The notes below the pieces were generated by a model. That model did no database searches, was not told the origin of the DNA, and saw only the letters and a program-made list of their open reading frames with translations. A stretch of DNA of 64,000 nt from Silurus meridionalis. Taxonomy: Eukaryota > Chordata > Actinopteri > Siluriformes > Siluridae. A program made the position numbers and the translations under genes. Shown in pieces: positions 11,141 to 22,957 of this stretch (its first letter is position 1; the number at the start of each line of letters is the position of its first letter). Where the stretch lies: assembly GCF_014805685.1 (NCBI RefSeq), contig NC_060892.1, positions 22,989,900 through 23,053,899 of the forward strand. The letters run 5' to 3'.

Positions 11141-13365
11141 GAATTGCCAATATAAAACATATTCTGGGATGTTTAACACGTTTTGTTTACTGCATAGTTC
11201 CATAAGTGTTCTTTCATAGTTTGGATGTCTTCAATATTAATGTAAAATGAAAAACACCGAAAGGAGATGTGTACAAAACCTTGATTAGTACTGTGTATAA
11301 ATACATGTATGTAAATATATGAGACACAGCCGGCACACAGATATTTTTGAATTTTTGATTGTGTTTCTAGCGATTTTACAAGTCACTACATGCAAATGAG
11401 CAGTGTCAGGAACTGGCTTTGCACGTCAGAGGTGATCAACATTTCTACACCAGTATGAAGGCAATCCGTGTTTCTGGAACATTTGTAAATTCACTGGAAT
11501 ATTTTACTTCTGTTTGACAAATGCAAACATGTAGACACTACTTTTTAAATATGGCAAAATAAATTTCATGCAGCTTGTTTGGAGTCGATATTGTCTTATA
11601 TGATTGTTACTAAAAGCGCTTCAGGCAAGTAATTCTCCAGTGAGTCAATTAATGATTTGATTTTGTTGATAAATGATGGAAGGAAAATAGCATACAGTGA
11701 AGTGAGGCAGAGCAGGTTGTTCAGAACTACAATAGTTTGCTTTATAAATCGGGCCAGTTCTGTACTGGTTTAAAATTCAGACTGTTCCTGCCTTTATCTC
11801 TAACACATTCATGCAGAAATAAGTCAGCCTACCATCATTTACATAGTTTCGGGCACTTTAATGACATTGAAATAATAAAAAAAAAGTTTAAAATCCATAG
11901 AATAAACTTGCTTTGGTTGATAATCACACATTAACAATCATCCCAAATTGTGTAACGTATTCCTTTTCTTTTTTTTTCGCCTTAGTCAGACATAGTCTCT
12001 TCTACAGGAACATTCAAAACTGCTTCTTGTTTCTAAGAAATCTTCAATGCCATCATATACAAACAAGAGAATAAAAGAGCACAGGCTATGAAAGAACATT
12101 ATAAAGTTTCTTGATTGAGAATTTTTGTCAGTTTCAACTAGTTAACATTAAACCTGGAAAACAAATCTATGAGTAACAAATCTAATCTTTGAGGTATTTC
12201 AGAATTAATTGTCAACACAAGCTTGCCAGGTCCTTGTGTATATCATGGGGTAGGATATTAAAAGGAAAACTGTCAATTAGGTCATTTTCTTTCAAACGGG
12301 CTCCTCGACCCACTACTAAGAAGTCCACTTTAAAATAGCCGTTGACATTAGATCAATTTTGGATCCAATTTTAACATCAGAATTTGTAGAGCAGAATGTG
12401 TGTGTGAATTGAATGCTGATTCTATGAAAGGCCGGTGAATTTTACTGCACAAGAGGTGAAGAGGAAAGAAACCATCCATAATGGCATCTGAATTTTTTTT
12501 ATGTATCGAAAATATAGTTAAGAAATGTATTAAATATTCAGACAGATATCAAATCCATATAAAACCAGTTTTAATTTCTTTCAATTTGTTAAAATCTTTG
12601 TTCTCTCCATCCACAGTGTGATTGGATTGGAACGAATAGAGAATGATGAAGGGAATAGACCAAGATGATCAAAACGATTGTACTTGTTCACTTTCCATTC
12701 ATTTCTTTATACAGTTAAGCAATGATAGTGACTTCCCTAGAAAGAACATTCCTATTAGGAATGATAATGTCAGCAATAACTTGAATGAAGAAGTGGAATT
12801 TCACAATAAGTAAAATTTGCTTTATGGTATCGTGTGCACCGACACAAACATCGAAAAGTGTCTGTGTAAAGCCTCCGGGCTCATAAATTCAATTTACTGG
12901 GTCGTTTTCTGTACCTGTGCTTCAAGGATAAGACCATGAAGTCTCAGAAATTTGCTTACATTTAAATAGTGATTAAAAAATAGTCTTAAATTTTAATAAA
13001 TATGTTACACATTTTCTCTCTCTTTCTTTTTTCTTTCTTTCTTTTTAAAACTGTAATCATAAATAGTTTTAGTTTATTATTATAATTTTTTTTTATTAAC
13101 TCAGATTTCTGAGACAGTCTCAGACATTTGGACCTTATTACAATTTAATTAATTAGAAGGTTACATGTTGAACATTTGATCATATTATAATGTGAAAGAC
13201 ATCACTTCCTGTTTTTTTTTATTTTTATTATTTTTTGCTTAGCCTTAGTTTGCACTAACTGAAAAAAAGAAAGTAAATTTGAATGTAATTAAAATTGAGA
13301 TTAGGATTATGATAAAGCAAAAGTTTTCTGACATTATCTTGTATCGGCAAGATCATTTTGATTCT
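11141..13365. other. Intergenic, no gene seen
   Basis: AT-rich DNA between the flippase and onecut3 genes. I found no coding frame with recognisable content, no tRNA and no long repeat. Conserved non-coding sequence cannot be excluded without an alignment. Confidence 0.45.
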
Positions 13366-13647
13366 TTATTAAAATAAATGTTAAAAAGGCTCCCTGGTGG
13401 TCTAGTGTTTAGGATGCGGCGCTCTCAACGCTGCGGCCCGGGTTCAATCCCCGGTCAGGGAACCAACCCCAGCCATTAGGGTTGCACATGCCTTAGTGCC
13501 GGTCCCAAGCCCGGATAAATGGGGAGGGTTGCGTTAGGAAGGGCATCCAGCGTAAAAACATGTGCCTAATCAAACATGCGGATGGTCCGCTGTGGCGACC
13601 CCTAATGGGAGAAGCCGAAAAAAAGTTATTAAAATAAATGTTAAAAA
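13366..13647 (+). mobile_element. tRNA-Glu-derived SINE with 22-bp target-site duplication
   Basis: The element covers about 13388-13625. Its head (13390-13461) is almost a complete tRNA-Glu(CTC): TCCCTGGTGGTCTAGTGTTT at the 5' side (A box), anticodon loop GCTCTCA, and GGGTTCAATCC (B box), closing with CAGGGAA. The body holds GGTCCCAAGCCCGGATAAAT, GGAAGGGCATCCAGCG and the 3' tail CGCTGTGGCGACCCCTAATG with GAGAAGCCGAAA, a tail shared by many fish SINEs and their partner LINEs. Identical 22-bp direct repeats (13366-13387 and 13626-13647, beginning TTATTAAAATAAATG) flank it, so it is a bona fide retroposed copy with little decay. Confidence 0.95.
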
Positions 13648-16082
13648 ATAAACACATTAACTGACAGAGTCAAAGGAGTCAAAGTCCTAAGAGGCCATGC
13701 ATTATAACATTTTTGCTTTCTTGTTTTCTCATGATCACAACATAACAGGAGTTTTGAAAAGTTCTTTCATGAATGATCGCATTCGCTTGAATGATCGCAT
13801 TCGCTTTAGCTTTAGGAAATCACTCAAACTGAAATTGCTCTGTGTCTGCCAGTGATTGACAACTTACACATAAGTGCCTGACACTTGAGAAGGAAGCTCT
13901 ATGCTTAAGGACGAATACACCAAAAAATCCAGATCACGAGGAAACAATGTTCATTGTGTCAACATAACAAGAAAATTTTGTCGCGATCACGAAGGAAATA
14001 AGTTCCATGTGATCTCGATATAATAAATTGTGATCTCGAAAAAGCAAGAAAGAAAAAAATATGAAAATTCATGACCTCTTTCGGCTTCCATAGTCAGTTG
14101 CATTGAATTAAAAAAACAATGGTCTAGAATTATGCTTAATAACTACAAACTATTTATCATAATCCTATAATGAGGAGATTAATTTGTAAGCGAGTCCTGT
14201 GGCAGTTGAAGGAAAAAAAGGCACTCAACTGTCTGCATAGTTACCACTTCCCTATCGACACTTTTATGCGGCACTTTGCAGTCTAACCACACAGTCTGTA
14301 AATGTGCATGTGCAGTTGTGTATAAGAAAAATTTGTGATTCTGGTGCATATGTTTGGTTGCTGTGTGCTATAATCCTCCCTTGATAACACCAGACAGGAC
14401 TGGCAAGCAGAAAATCTTTGGTATCAGTGGCTGGTTGATAAAAACCCCCAGCACAGTGAGGAAGGTTCTCACTACAAAGTTAGTTCATGTACACATGAAA
14501 ATGTGCCTGATTTGTGCCTTGAAATGCTCACAACATAAGTCCCTTTGCATTGCTCTTACGACACAGTGAATCCAGAAATGCTACACAGTTGCAAACTGTG
14601 CCAAATCTTAAATGTGAAATGTTGTAGACATGCTGTAAGACTGAAATCCCTCTGTGAAGATAAATGCTGAGGGAGTGATTCTTCTTTTTTCTGCTAACAT
14701 CATGGTACATCATCAGAATGCAATGCAATGTCCACTTTTTGTGAAACATTTTCTTTTCCTTAATAATTGTTGATTCATTTCTCTTCGTCCTGCATAAAGG
14801 CTCTTAAAGTTTCACGTTGTCAACAACGTTTCTTTTTAAGTATGCACACCATATCACGACAGTAAAAAGAACTTGATGTCTGAATTACCCGCATCAATTT
14901 TACAAAAAAAAAACAGTTGAAGTGAGATTATGTTGTTATTATATATGAAGCATGGAGTTAGAGGTAGAAAAACTCAAATGAATCTGTTTCTACTGAAGGA
15001 ATATTGTGTCTTTTTCGTTCTTTTTGAAAGCAAAATCACAAAATCGAATTCTGATTGCTTTTTTCTGTTTTTTTTTTCTGTTTATTTCCAATCGCAGGAT
15101 TAGATATTGATTGTTGTGTAGAATAGCAATGAGCTTCTCTGATTACATTAAGGCAAATATATTGGCATTTTTTGGTAATATTTGATGTTTTCCAATGCTC
15201 ATTGTGTTATTTTCCAAATTAAAGGTTGATTTGTCACCGAAAATTCAATAGTGTCTAAAACAGATCTCAAGCTTTACAAAATTCCTAATTGACTGTTATT
15301 TTCTCCACTATGTTCTTGCCAAATATGGTCAGCCAGCTACCAACTAGGGACGATGATGGTGGCACAATTTGAAAATTTCAGTAGTACTTCACTGATTTTA
15401 GCCGTAATGCACTGTTATTATCAGCAGGTGGCAGTGTAATCTTCTAAACTTGAAAGAATGAATAAGGATTTGGTTGTCATGTGATGATTGTAAATGCTGG
15501 GCTTTCCTGCACTGCACAGGCACGTTAGTAATTATTTTGGCTATCGACAAGAAGGGGGGAAGGGGGGAGAAAGTCCCCAGGGCATGATGTCATCTGGGAA
15601 CAAAACCAATCTGTCATCTGTTTGTGCAAAACCAACTGAAATAGCATGTCTGCGATTTCATTGCTGGGAAGACTGACCTTCTGGTGGAGGTTATGAGATC
15701 TTCACTTTCATTAGGGTAGTGTATAATCTGATAAGTGCCATTGAACAGCCATTACTTCATTGCAGTGGTCTTGAATAGACAAATGATGCAGCTAATGCGT
15801 TGTGTTTTGCTGCCCCGTTACATGTTTTATTTGTGTACACACCCCGTTGTTACTTCTGGTCCACTAATGCTTTATTGAAGCTACTGAGAAGGTCCAAAAT
15901 GCTTCATTTAAAAATGCTGAAAGGCTTCAGGCACACTGATTTTATGATTTATTTTTGCCTGTTGTCCTGCATAAAGATTGCATTTATGAGAAGTGTTGCT
16001 GATTGTTTGGAGCAAGTCAGATTGCATGGCACACTATGTATGATGTCTGAAGGAATTAACACAACCTGGGAGAAATCCCTTC
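13648..16082 (-). other. Probable onecut3 3' UTR and downstream flank
   Basis: Downstream of the onecut3 stop codon on its strand. ONECUT genes are known for long 3' UTRs, so part of this may be transcribed; no poly(A) site can be fixed by eye. 13730-14070 carries repeat-like words (ATCACGA, GATCTCGA) and an 18-bp tandem duplication at 13771-13806. No coding signal is seen. Confidence 0.4.
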
Positions 16083-16387
16083 TCAGGCTTTGGAGAAATT
16101 GGCAGTGGAGGTGCCAGACTGCCCAGGGCTGCTTCCACGGCCTTGCTGGTGCTCGTCATGCCAACGGCTTGTGCAGCGACGCCGGGCGTTCATGAAAAAG
16201 TTGCTCACTGTGTTGAGCTCTAGGCCCAGCTGTTGTGCAATGGTCAGCTGCATTTCTCTGCTGGGCCGCTTATTCTCCTTAAAGATGGCAATAAGTGTGC
16301 GCCGCTGCAGGTCAGTGAACACCAGGCGCTGCTTTTTAGGGACTGCATTTTGCTCCTTCAGCTGCTCTTGCTCTTTTCGCTTACAAG
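16083..16387 (-). CDS. onecut3: onecut3 exon 2: homeodomain and C-terminus
   Basis: The second and last coding exon. On the minus strand the intron ends CTTTCTACAG and the exon starts at 16387 with CTTGTAAGCG; joined to the last G of exon 1 this gives A-CKRKEQEQ, the standard ONECUT linker. The divergent homeodomain covers about residues 356-415: LVFTDLQRRTLIAIFKENKR, then LGLELNTVSNFFMNARRR. It carries the family's unusual F and M in helix 3 (SNFFMN). LQRRTLIAIF, LELNTVSNF and the C-terminal TANFSKA fit ONECUT3 rather than ONECUT1 or 2, which end in TCTKA. Residues such as SREMQLTIAQQ and CTSRWHDEHQQ differ from the mammalian protein as I remember it. The stop is at 16083-16085. Confidence 0.95.
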
Positions 16388-16499
16388 CTGTAGAAAGAAG
16401 AGAATACAAAATGAAACTAAAGATGAAACCATGAAAGAGGGCCTATTCATGATCCAACATTATAGCACCATGCTAGAGCACTTTCCTCTACGTTCTTAT

Positions 16500-16830
16500 T
16501 CAGACATTTATTACTGCTGTACAGTGCTTGAAAAAAGGTTTGGAAACATTCTATCTAGACTGGCTATTTGGAACCAACTTCACCCTACAAAAAGACCATG
16601 ACCTGAAGCATATTTTCAAGCTTTTATAAGAGTTATTTAGAGAGCAAAGTCAGCGGAAATGTCTATCATGGGACGGCCTGCCCAGTCATCACCTCTAAAT
16701 CCAATTGAACTGATCTAGGATGAATTGGATCCCAAGGTCAGAGAGAAATATCCATCAAGTGAAGAACACATTTGGCAAGAATTTCAGCTAAATGTTTGGT
16801 AAAACAAACTGTCCAACTGTTGAAGAATTC
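16500..16830 (+). mobile_element. Tc1-family relic (C-terminal end of transposase)
   Basis: It begins ACAGTGCTTGAAAAAAGGTT, a typical Tc1 terminal type, then has an internal deletion and resumes with CCTGCCCAGTCATCACCTCT, decoding to PAQSSPLNPIELI-x-DELD, a decayed LNPIE catalytic block followed by KVREKYPSSEEHIWQEF. Only 110 bp from onecut3 exon 2, in the intron. The frame is interrupted. Confidence 0.7.
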
Positions 16831-17949
16831 ACACACAACTGTTCATTTATATGTCTTATTCAGTGAGTGCTTCTCCTTTAAGTGCTTCAATATTAGAAGC
16901 TGATTTAACTTTCTGTCCTCTCTACCCCTCCCCATGCTGTTTTTTTCTTCCTTTTCTGTATTGAAATCTCATGGGAGAGAGAACAATAAGGGCAATATCA
17001 CCTGAGAGGCTGCTTATTTGTTCTACTGTATGTTTATCATTCAACCGCTGCCTGCTGTCCCCTGTCTGATTCCACATCACATAACGCAGAGTCAAGTATT
17101 TCAACTGGTGTTGCCAGTCATACTAAATCGTATGAAGTAGCAGTTGTGAAACCAAACTAGTCTCAACCTATCAGTTGTCCAACCAGACCAATATCAAACC
17201 TTATATTTTATCTTTGAAATCCTAGAAAAACATTATTGCATATAAATTAGTTACCCTCATACTTACCTAGGAATAATATACATGACATTTATCAATAAGG
17301 ATTTAGACCTAATTGTAGCACAGAGACAGCACCTTTTACAGTGATAAATGACCTACTACTAAAAGCAGGTTTTTGTGCCCTTGCTTGTGTTTGACTTTTA
17401 ACACCACTGATAATATTACTATGTTATGTAGAAATATAGTGGCACTACTGTACGTAATTTAAAAAAGAAATCTTCCTTTGCTACACACTGGTTGGTTTTT
17501 AAATGCTTCGCTGCCTAGATGATTCAGTAGTTGCATAAACAAGCTCCAGTTAGTCCAGAACCATGAACGTAACCCCCCAGTCTTCGATTTAGTGTTCAGG
17601 ATTCAGATAAAGTCCCAGTGTGTCAGTCTAGGATAAAAATGTATTTGTTTAGTCAAAATTTTTGTTAATAGTCTTCTCAATTATTCAAGAGTAGATCTCG
17701 TGGGTTCAAATGCATAAAAATGGTTTGCTAAAACACCACCCCTTTGCCTTCACTCAGGTTTTTTAATTATGTAAACTTTCTTATGGAATTTTCCTTGAGC
17801 TTTAATAGTCCAGCAGTATTTTAAGACTCCCTACTTGCTCTATGCAAACAGTATCGTGGGATACTCATGAGATACCAGTGATATTGACCCCGATAATGGC
17901 TGTATATTTTTTCCTTAGATAGCTTGCAATCTTTTGCAGTCAGTTCTAC

Positions 17950-18060
17950 ATTTACATTTACATTTGCGACATTTAGCAGACGCCCTTATCCAGAGCGATG
18001 TACACTAAATTGGCTTAGGACTGCAGTTTCTACTGTGTATAATACATAGACAAAAATGCA
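17950..18060 (+). repeat. Dispersed teleost repeat
   Basis: TACATTTACATTTGCGACAT followed by TTAGCAGACGCCCTTATCCA and GAGCGATGTACA. The same family as 1797-1915, here less diverged. Confidence 0.7.
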
Positions 18061-18299
18061 ATTGTGTTACCTAGGACTAATGTGCTTATGAGCTTATGAA
18101 TATGATGGCATTCCTAAATTCATTCCGTTTTAAATTGTAGATTATTTTGCTGACATTATCAACAGTTCATCAGTGTGTTTCGTAAACATATTAACACCAT
18201 TATCCACCACTACTAGAAGACAATTCATCAGTTTTTTGTAATTATAGGTTGAATTTAAGTGGCCTTAATATTGGAATTATTAATAATTAATATTGATTA

Positions 18300-18565
18300 A
18301 ATTCCTTTTAATTCAGTTTTATTTTTATAGCAATTTAATAATAGACATTGTCCCAAAGTAGCTTTATACAAATGAAGAGTTGAAATACAAATTATAAAGT
18401 TGAATGTATTAGTTTAGTGCCTATAAATTTGTTCTTTATAAATGTATTCCTACTGAGTGAGCCAGTGGTGATGGCGGCAAGGAAAAACTCCCGGAGATGA
18501 TGAAACTCACAAAGGAAGAAACCTCGAGAGGAACCTGAATGTCCATTCATTACAGTTCCATAATT
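18300..18565 (-). repeat. Dispersed repeat family DE-1, minus copy
   Basis: Reverse complement of the family best seen at 43590-44140. It retains GAGTGAGCCAGTGGTGATGG and CGAGAGGAACCTGAATG. The AAAGCTGCTTTGAGAC-like end is decayed. Confidence 0.7.
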
Positions 18566-18829
18566 GTTTAGGTACATGGGTCATGGGCATTTTAATGCAG
18601 AACTATTCATGAAAACTGCAGGCTAAAGCCATTGTAGCTCATCATTGATATTCAGTACATTTCAAATTACAATCCAGTGTAATATTAGACTGGTTTTGTT
18701 ATTGTTATTTGTTATTATCAGTTTTATGGACCTGTGTATCACCTCATAAAAATGTGATCCACATCTGCCTATTCAGTCCTGATCTATCATTTATAAATAC
18801 ATTTATAATTTAATTATTCCACCAGTTTT

Positions 18830-18833
<4 letters not shown>

Positions 18834-18890
<57 letters not shown>
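18834..18890. repeat. (CA)n microsatellite
   Basis: About 56 bp of CA within the onecut3 intron. Confidence 0.97.
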
Positions 18891-18894
<4 letters not shown>

Positions 18895-21059
18895 ACTGCG
18901 ATTGCTTTACATTATTTTCCATTATTTTTTCCATTATTTTCCATATTTTCTATATTCCATTTACTGTGGAAGACTTGAAATGATAATGCATGTATAGTCC
19001 ATATTCCAAGTTAAACTATTTGGTTCACACACATTGATCAATGTAAATATTGCCTAGAAGGTATTCCATGATCAATTGTATATGTATATCCACCAAAATG
19101 ATCACGTTTTTGACAAATTATAATATATAATATTTGCAAGGTCTGTGTTGCTTTGAGACGTCACAGCAGCCTGCGGTTATATTTTCTACTCTAACAAGAT
19201 TTTTGTCTTTCTACTGCATACAGCTTATAATTCGGATCATTACTCTTAAATTCGGATTTGATTAGATGACAGAAAATGTACACCCCCTACCCTTTGGTAG
19301 ATTGCAGATGACGAAATGCTGTTTAACCCTATGACGCGCTGCTTCCAGCCAGTTGGCCTCTTTGCAATCGTATTTAAAGGTCACTCTCTCCTATTGATTG
19401 GTTTGGGATTGATCACATCAGCACCAGAATGGACAGAGGCAACACTGTTGGACCTTGGGGATGGGTTCTAGCACTGTCCTGTTCACGTGCCTCTTTGTTT
19501 TAACACAGAAAAGCGATTATACCACTGTTTCTGAGATGTTCCCACTACAATTCATTCTCAGCTCATGATGATCTGAAACACACACATGATATGATTTCTA
19601 TACTAGACAAGCCCTTTAAACCATGATGGGAACAGTTTGATTTAGGTGTGCAGTCCTACTTGTCATTTCCTTAATATATACATTTTTATTAAATTTAAAT
19701 TAAACTATACATTTTTTTTCATTTTTTAAATAAATTAATAAATTAATGAAAGATTTTATTTATTTCTCATTGATGCAGCAAGCATCCACATGCATTTCTG
19801 GATTCCAAATACAAATTAATCAGATTGGTAGTATATTTTTTTTATTTTAATACTCTACATGTCGGCCTTATTTTGATAGTATCCACGTTTTAAATCTTGT
19901 ACCAGATGCCGATATTTCCGTAAATATTTAGATCTGCTCTATTTCTTCTTATCATTTTTTTCTTCATTTAAAAAAGATCGATATCCACAGTGAGGCTCTA
20001 TGGGGAGAATGCTGAAGTGGAATAATTGATAGGTAGGCTGACTATCTTTATCGATCGCCGTATCGAACCTGACCAAATACACTGAGAGTGCTGCTGTTCC
20101 GAATTATATTTTTCATAGTTAAAAGATTGTGTTGATTTGTCTTGTCTTGGTCCTGGTGTGTGTTTGGGGTAAATACCTTTCTATGTGTCTTTAGTATTAA
20201 GTAGCTAGACAACGAAATCTAATTAAATGTCTTATTTAGACTTAAAAAAAAAGGTAAATCGTTATATTTAACACTTTAGATGAAACACTTTATTTTATTC
20301 TTCTATTAATAGAACGTGTTTGAACGAAAAGTAATTTTTTTTTCGAAAACCACCTGGACTCCCAGACATTCACATGACATTGATTTTGGTGACTGTGATG
20401 AATGTGGAAAAGTACTCTAATTTAAATGCATTGATTGCCACCAGACTCGATCCCCCTGTTGTCACACAGCACCTGCGGACATGCGCATATTGTAATGCGC
20501 AAAAAAAAAAGAAAGAAAGAAAATCGCACCTCTATACGCAGGCTATTGGATTGCACTTAAATGCAACTTTTTCTTTTTTAAACTTGCCATAAATTACATA
20601 AAATTAAATGTAATAAAATAAATAACACTGGATGCACTGGCAATACTTTTGAATTGTCTTCTGTGAGGCATACTGGACCTGGAATCAATGTTAATGATAT
20701 GACAGTTAAATATACCAAGGAATAACAATAATATAATCAATGACTATATTACATTTATATCGATTATATAGCTTTAATAACATGTGCGGTTGCTTCCATG
20801 TGCGCGCACAAAATCAACTAAATAAACATCTTTTTGATTCCAATAGTGTTTATATGCAGAAGTGTTTACGCATATAAGCATAACTTAAAAATCCACTGAT
20901 CCACTTAGCAGAAATCAAACATGCCACCATTCCCTGATTAATAATATCTTCAATCGAAATATTTTTTTTAATAGGGATATGTTCTTTATTTTCTTTGGAT
21001 GGAGTTCTCTTCAATTGCAGACCACTCTGAGCAGCTAAGAATGGTTCTCTCTTAACTCT

Positions 21060-21245
21060 TATTTAGAGCTTTTAACAATAAACATTGTCCTAAAAAAGCT
21101 TTATGGCGATACATTGTTTCTAAAATATACATTTATATTTTGGTGTTTATAAGTAACAAGTAAAATATCCCTGAGATAATACACAGGCAAAAGCTTGCGA
21201 AGAACCAGACTGAAAAGGGAACCCATCCTCGTTCTCAACATCCTT
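21060..21245 (-). repeat. DE-1 repeat fragment, minus copy
   Basis: TTTTAACAATAAACATTGTC near one end and GAACCAGACTGAAAAGGGAA with CCCATCCTCGT near the other match the reverse complement of DE-1. It is more decayed than the other copies and lies 475 bp from onecut3 exon 1. Confidence 0.65.
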
Positions 21246-21719
21246 TTCATTATTGAGGTGTGTTTATCAGGGAGCTGTTTAATGTTTGGGTGCTGAAATG
21301 CAGACATGTTCATCCCTATTGAAGCCCTAAGCCATTGTAGGATCCATCCTTCTAGTTCTTGAGATTCTTCTTTGGGATGTTCACGTGGAACACGATTTAT
21401 ATTCACGTGCATATTTTTATGCACGTCTCTTATTTAGCCAATAAGAATAAAGAAAAATAGCAAATAATACATAATCTACATATTTCAAAAATTCGAGTGA
21501 ATGGAATGCACCCATCAGTCACTCAAATCATTTGAATCAAATCAATAAATACAGTCGTTTTTTTAGGCTTCATTTGTATTTTAAGAGTAAACACTGAAAT
21601 AAAGCCCTTATGACATAATAAAAAAAGAAATAAATAATGAAATAATGGGCCTACAGGTTTTTGTGTATCTACCATGTGTCGTTTAGAAGATATAAACCAT
21701 CACGAGTACCTGTACACAC

Positions 21720-22734
21720 CTGCGAGTCTAAGCGCCGACATGCGCTGGAACTCGGGCTCTTGGAGCCACTTCCACATCCTCCGAAACGTCTCCCGTCCTG
21801 ATTTTAGTTTCCCCCACGGTTTAGGATTCCGCAGAAGGTCCGAGAGAGTGCCTTGGGACCGAGACAATATCCGCTGGGCGAAGATAGCTTGTGGAATGCT
21901 GTACCTTTTCAGTTCGGCCGTTATTCTCTGTGCCACCTCTTTCGTGTTGATCTCCTCTGCTTCCCCAGATCCGCCTGCCTGGGTACCTCCGGGTTCGTGC
22001 CTGTCGTGTTCCGACAGCATAGATCCATTAGAGTGCAACTGCGAGGCATGAAGACCGTTTAGAGTGGACATGATTCCGGCCCCCCCAAAATCCCCCCGAC
22101 TTAGCATCGCTGCATGAGCCTCGAAGCCTCCTGGAGAGATCATCTTGTCGTGAGCGCAAGGTCCGTAGACTCCGAGAGGCTGCTGAGGGTTGTGGAGACC
22201 ACCCAAGCCGTTGGACAGCTGTGAAAGCGGCTGTGCCATGCAAGAGATCTCTTTGGGGTAATGTGCGTACAAGTTGCCCATCGGAGCAAAGCCGCGGTCG
22301 TCGCGCATTAACGTGAAGCTGCCGCTAACATTCCCGGCGGTCAGGCGCTGGTGCGCGGGATGCTGATGATGCTGATGCTGGTGCTGATGAGGGTGATGGT
22401 GATGATGATGCGGGTGTGCATGATGGTGGTGCGCGAATTTGTCCGATACCGTGGACATCGAGGGCAGGTGCTGTAACGGTGACAGAGTAGTGTAGGTGCT
22501 GTTAAGGCTCATCCCAGACTCGCAGGACATCGTCATAGCGGCGGGAAGAGAGTGGTCGCTGCGATAATCGCCAGCCGCGTCCAGGATCGAGGCCATGCTA
22601 GACACCATGCTGGACGATTCCAGGTTCCGGTGCGACACCGACTGTCTCGTAGGAGCAGAGTTCATAAAACTGTCCGTTGGCTGAGAGTGTGAAACGGTGT
22701 GAAGGTTGCTGAGGTTCTCCATTCTAAGTTCCAT
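21720..22734 (-). CDS. onecut3: onecut3 exon 1: N-terminus, His-rich region and CUT domain
   Basis: First coding exon of a ONECUT (HNF6-class) nuclear transcription factor with roles in neural, liver and pancreas development. The start MELRMENLSNLHTVSH aligns with the mammalian ONECUT3 start as I recall it (MELSLESLGGLHSVAH), so I chose the first ATG rather than M5. Conserved blocks: STYTTLSPLQHLP (79-91), a His-rich run at 102-129, SGSFTLMRDDRGFAPMGNLY, and the CUT domain at about 260-338 (EEINTKEVAQRITAELKRYS ... KLKSGRETFRRMWKWLQEPE). Exon 1 ends GCGCTTAGACTCGCAG with donor GTGTGTAC; 1015 nt here plus 305 nt of exon 2 give 439 codons plus a stop. Within CUT, RILSRSQ and PWGKL replace the usual R(V/I)LCRSQ and PWSKL. 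Paralog a or b is not decided. Confidence 0.95.
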
Positions 22735-22757
22735 GACTGAAAATATGCCCTCCTCTT

Positions 22758-22760
22758 CCC

Positions 22761-22858
<98 letters not shown>

Positions 22859-22896
22859 TCTGTCTCACGTTGCAACTAATAAATCCTTTTCTTTCC

Positions 22897-22956
<60 letters not shown>

Positions 22957-22957
22957 T
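22758..22957. repeat. Triple microsatellite at the onecut3 5' end: (TC)n, (CA)n, (CTTT)n
   Basis: Three tracts in a row: TC about 22762-22796, CA about 22799-22856 and CTTT about 22899-22956. The first begins about 25 bp upstream of the onecut3 start codon, so they lie in the 5' UTR or core promoter. On the gene's strand they read (AAAG)n, (TG)n, (GA)n. Confidence 0.95.

Larger units (their letters stand above)
16388..21719 (-). other. onecut3 intron 1 (5332 bp)
   Basis: The single coding intron, GT...AG, phase 1. It contains a Tc1 C-terminal relic (16500-16830), a dispersed repeat (17950-18060), two minus-strand copies of repeat family DE-1 (18300-18565 and 21060-21245) and a (CA)n tract. 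The low-repeat part at 19140-20130 is the best place to look for enhancers. It includes two ATCGAT cores (about 19977 and 20050), the core of the ONECUT binding site, which hints at autoregulation but is weak evidence. Confidence 0.85.

Noticed and set aside
13390..13461. A functional tRNA-Glu gene
   Set aside because: It is fused to a SINE body and flanked by a perfect 22-bp target-site duplication, so it is the head of a retroposon.
16090..16434. Plus-strand open frames over onecut3 exon 2
   Set aside because: They are antisense shadows of the homeodomain exon; the minus frame matches ONECUT3 and has proper splice sites.
21700..21719. Read-through of onecut3 exon 1 to a stop six residues on (GVYRYS)
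   Set aside because: A GT donor at 21718-21719 joins in phase to exon 2 and restores the conserved ALRLAACKRKEQE-type linker, so the extension is intron.
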